Source of the DNA: SUG1106 sp964651095
Lineage (GTDB): Bacteria; Bacillota; Clostridia; Peptostreptococcales; Anaerovoracaceae
Assembly (NCBI GenBank): GCA_964651095.1
Contig: CAZYWO010000100.1
Location: forward strand, 1 to 7,402
Length of the DNA stretch: 7,402 bases
Direction of reading: 5' to 3'
Below are positions 6,523 through 7,402 of this stretch, piece after piece. The position numbers were made by a program, and so were the translations under genes. The notes below the pieces were generated by a model. That model did no database searches, was not told where the DNA came from, and saw only the letters and a program-made list of their open reading frames with translations. The first letter of the stretch is position 1. Each line of letters begins with the position of its first letter.

Positions 6523-7402
6523 ATGAAAATTGGAATTATAAGTTTCAGCCGGTCAGGAGAAAAGCTGTCGGAGTTGATTTCAGAAGGGCTGAAAAGCAGC
6601 TTTACAAGCGGAGGAGAATGTTCAAATGGTAATCCTTCAGGCTCAGAAGTTTCAGATGTGGAAATTATTACAGCCTGCAAAAGCGCTTATGCTAAAGAAC
6701 CTATGAAAGAATCCTGTCATATCTGGACAGGCAATAGGTTTGAGGACAGCGACGGAATTATTTTCATAGGCGCTGTCGGAATTGCTGTCAGATACATTGC
6801 TCCTCATGTCAAAAGCAAAAAAAACGATCCGGCAGTTATAGTCATAGATGATAAAGCCAGGTTTGCCATATCCTTATTGTCGGGACATCTCGGCGGCGCT
6901 AATAAATTGACGCAGAAAGTTGCCTGCATTACGGGAGCTGTTCCTGTAATTACCACAGCGACAGACATTCACGGAAAACTTTCACCGGACACTTTTGCAC
7001 AGAAAAATAACTGCATTATAGATAACTTCCAAATTGCCAAGGAAATAGCAGCCGCCTTTCTTGCAGGAGAAACCGTAGGGCTGGTTACAGAATTAAATGT
7101 TGAAAGCTCCGGCAGTTTACCTTCTCAGGTAAAATTATTTACGATGAAAGAGGCAGCGTCGCCGGAAGAATTGGGCAGCTTGCCCGACAAGGGAATACTA
7201 ATTTCTTCCTGTGACCGCAGAGAAACTTTTTTTAATAAGACTTTGAAACTTGTTCCCCGTGATGCCTATTTGGGGATAGGCTGTAAAAAAGGAACCGATG
7301 AGAAGAATATTTCAGACGCAGTAGAAGAAGCCTTGAAAGAGGCGGGACTGGATAAACGTTCGGTTTGCTGTGCAGCCACTATCGATCTGAAAAAAGATGA
7401 AG
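6523..7402 (+). CDS. cbiG: Cobalt-precorrin-5A hydrolase CbiG, 3' end beyond the window
   Basis: CbiG opens the ring-A lactone of cobalt-precorrin-5A and releases acetaldehyde, giving cobalt-precorrin-5B, the substrate of CbiD. The frame is open for 293 codons to the edge with no stop, so the gene is cut by the window rather than broken. Seen are the N-terminal ISFSRSG (6-12), the core FIGAVGIAVRYIAPHVKSK (81-99), the highly characteristic SGHLGGANKLT (120-130) followed by ITTATD (143-148), and the start of the C-terminal CbiG/CobE-like domain, LGIGCKKGTD (250-259). Full-length proteins are usually about 330-380 residues, so perhaps 40-90 are missing. A Ser/Gly-rich stretch (about 24-45) lies between the first strand-helix unit and the next strand and looks like a variable insertion. 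AAAGAGGA (6507-6514) is the ribosome binding site, eight bases before the ATG, and the gene begins 4 nt after cbiF. Confidence 0.94.
   Translation, partial: MKIGIISFSRSGEKLSELISEGLKSSFTSGGECSNGNPSGSEVSDVEIITACKSAYAKEPMKESCHIWTGNRFEDSDGIIFIGAVGIAVRYIAPHVKSKKNDPAVIVIDDKARFAISLLSGHLGGANKLTQKVACITGAVPVITTATDIHGKLSPDTFAQKNNCIIDNFQIAKEIAAAFLAGETVGLVTELNVESSGSLPSQVKLFTMKEAASPEELGSLPDKGILISSCDRRETFFNKTLKLVPRDAYLGIGCKKGTDEKNISDAVEEALKEAGLDKRSVCCAATIDLKKDE

Noticed and set aside
6255..6680. Minus-strand open frame of 141 codons across the cbiF-cbiG junction
   Set aside because: It lies opposite two well-supported genes and shows no recognisable domain. Its length is explained by codon bias of the opposite strand.
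1..7402. tRNA or rRNA genes, CRISPR arrays, insertion sequences or attachment sites
   Set aside because: No cloverleaf-like segment, regularly spaced repeats, transposase or terminal inverted repeats were seen; nearly all bases are in well-supported coding genes.

Overview
The window is a single block of seven plus-strand genes from a low-GC anaerobic Firmicute, most likely of class Clostridia. The evidence is the AT-rich sequence with frequent ATA and AGA codons, the purine-rich Shine-Dalgarno sites, the lipoprotein-anchored binding protein typical of a monoderm cell, and the anaerobic (early cobalt insertion) cobalamin pathway genes. The species cannot be named from this sequence. All spacings are tight (4-nt overlap, then 14, 4, 46, 45 and 4 nt), there is no internal terminator-like hairpin, and every gene reads the same way. 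This fits one polycistronic transcript that continues past the right edge.

Layout: 1-101 is a short leader or intergenic region with one clear AT-rich hairpin (14-53). 102-1163 encodes a secreted, membrane-anchored protein with two NEAT-like domains. 1160-2308 encodes a substrate-binding lipoprotein, 2323-3354 a FecCD/BtuC-type permease and 3359-4456 a FecE/BtuD-type ATPase with an extra C-terminal domain of about 110 residues. Then come cbiD (4503-5708), cbiF (5754-6518) and the first 293 codons of cbiG (6523-7402, cut by the window edge). No stretch over 300 bases lacks a gene.

The first four genes form a complete surface-to-cytoplasm uptake route: outer-face capture protein, lipoprotein receptor, membrane channel and motor. 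The last three encode three consecutive reactions of corrin-ring construction: CbiF (C-11 methylation), CbiG (opening of the lactone and loss of the two-carbon fragment) and CbiD (C-1 methylation), taking cobalt-precorrin-4 to cobalt-precorrin-6A. Co-location suggests that the transporter carries something relevant to B12, such as a corrinoid, another tetrapyrrole or a cobalt chelate. The sequence does not show which. The most unusual parts are the NEAT-like protein heading a cobalamin operon and the extended ATPase, which also lacks the usual Q-loop glutamine.
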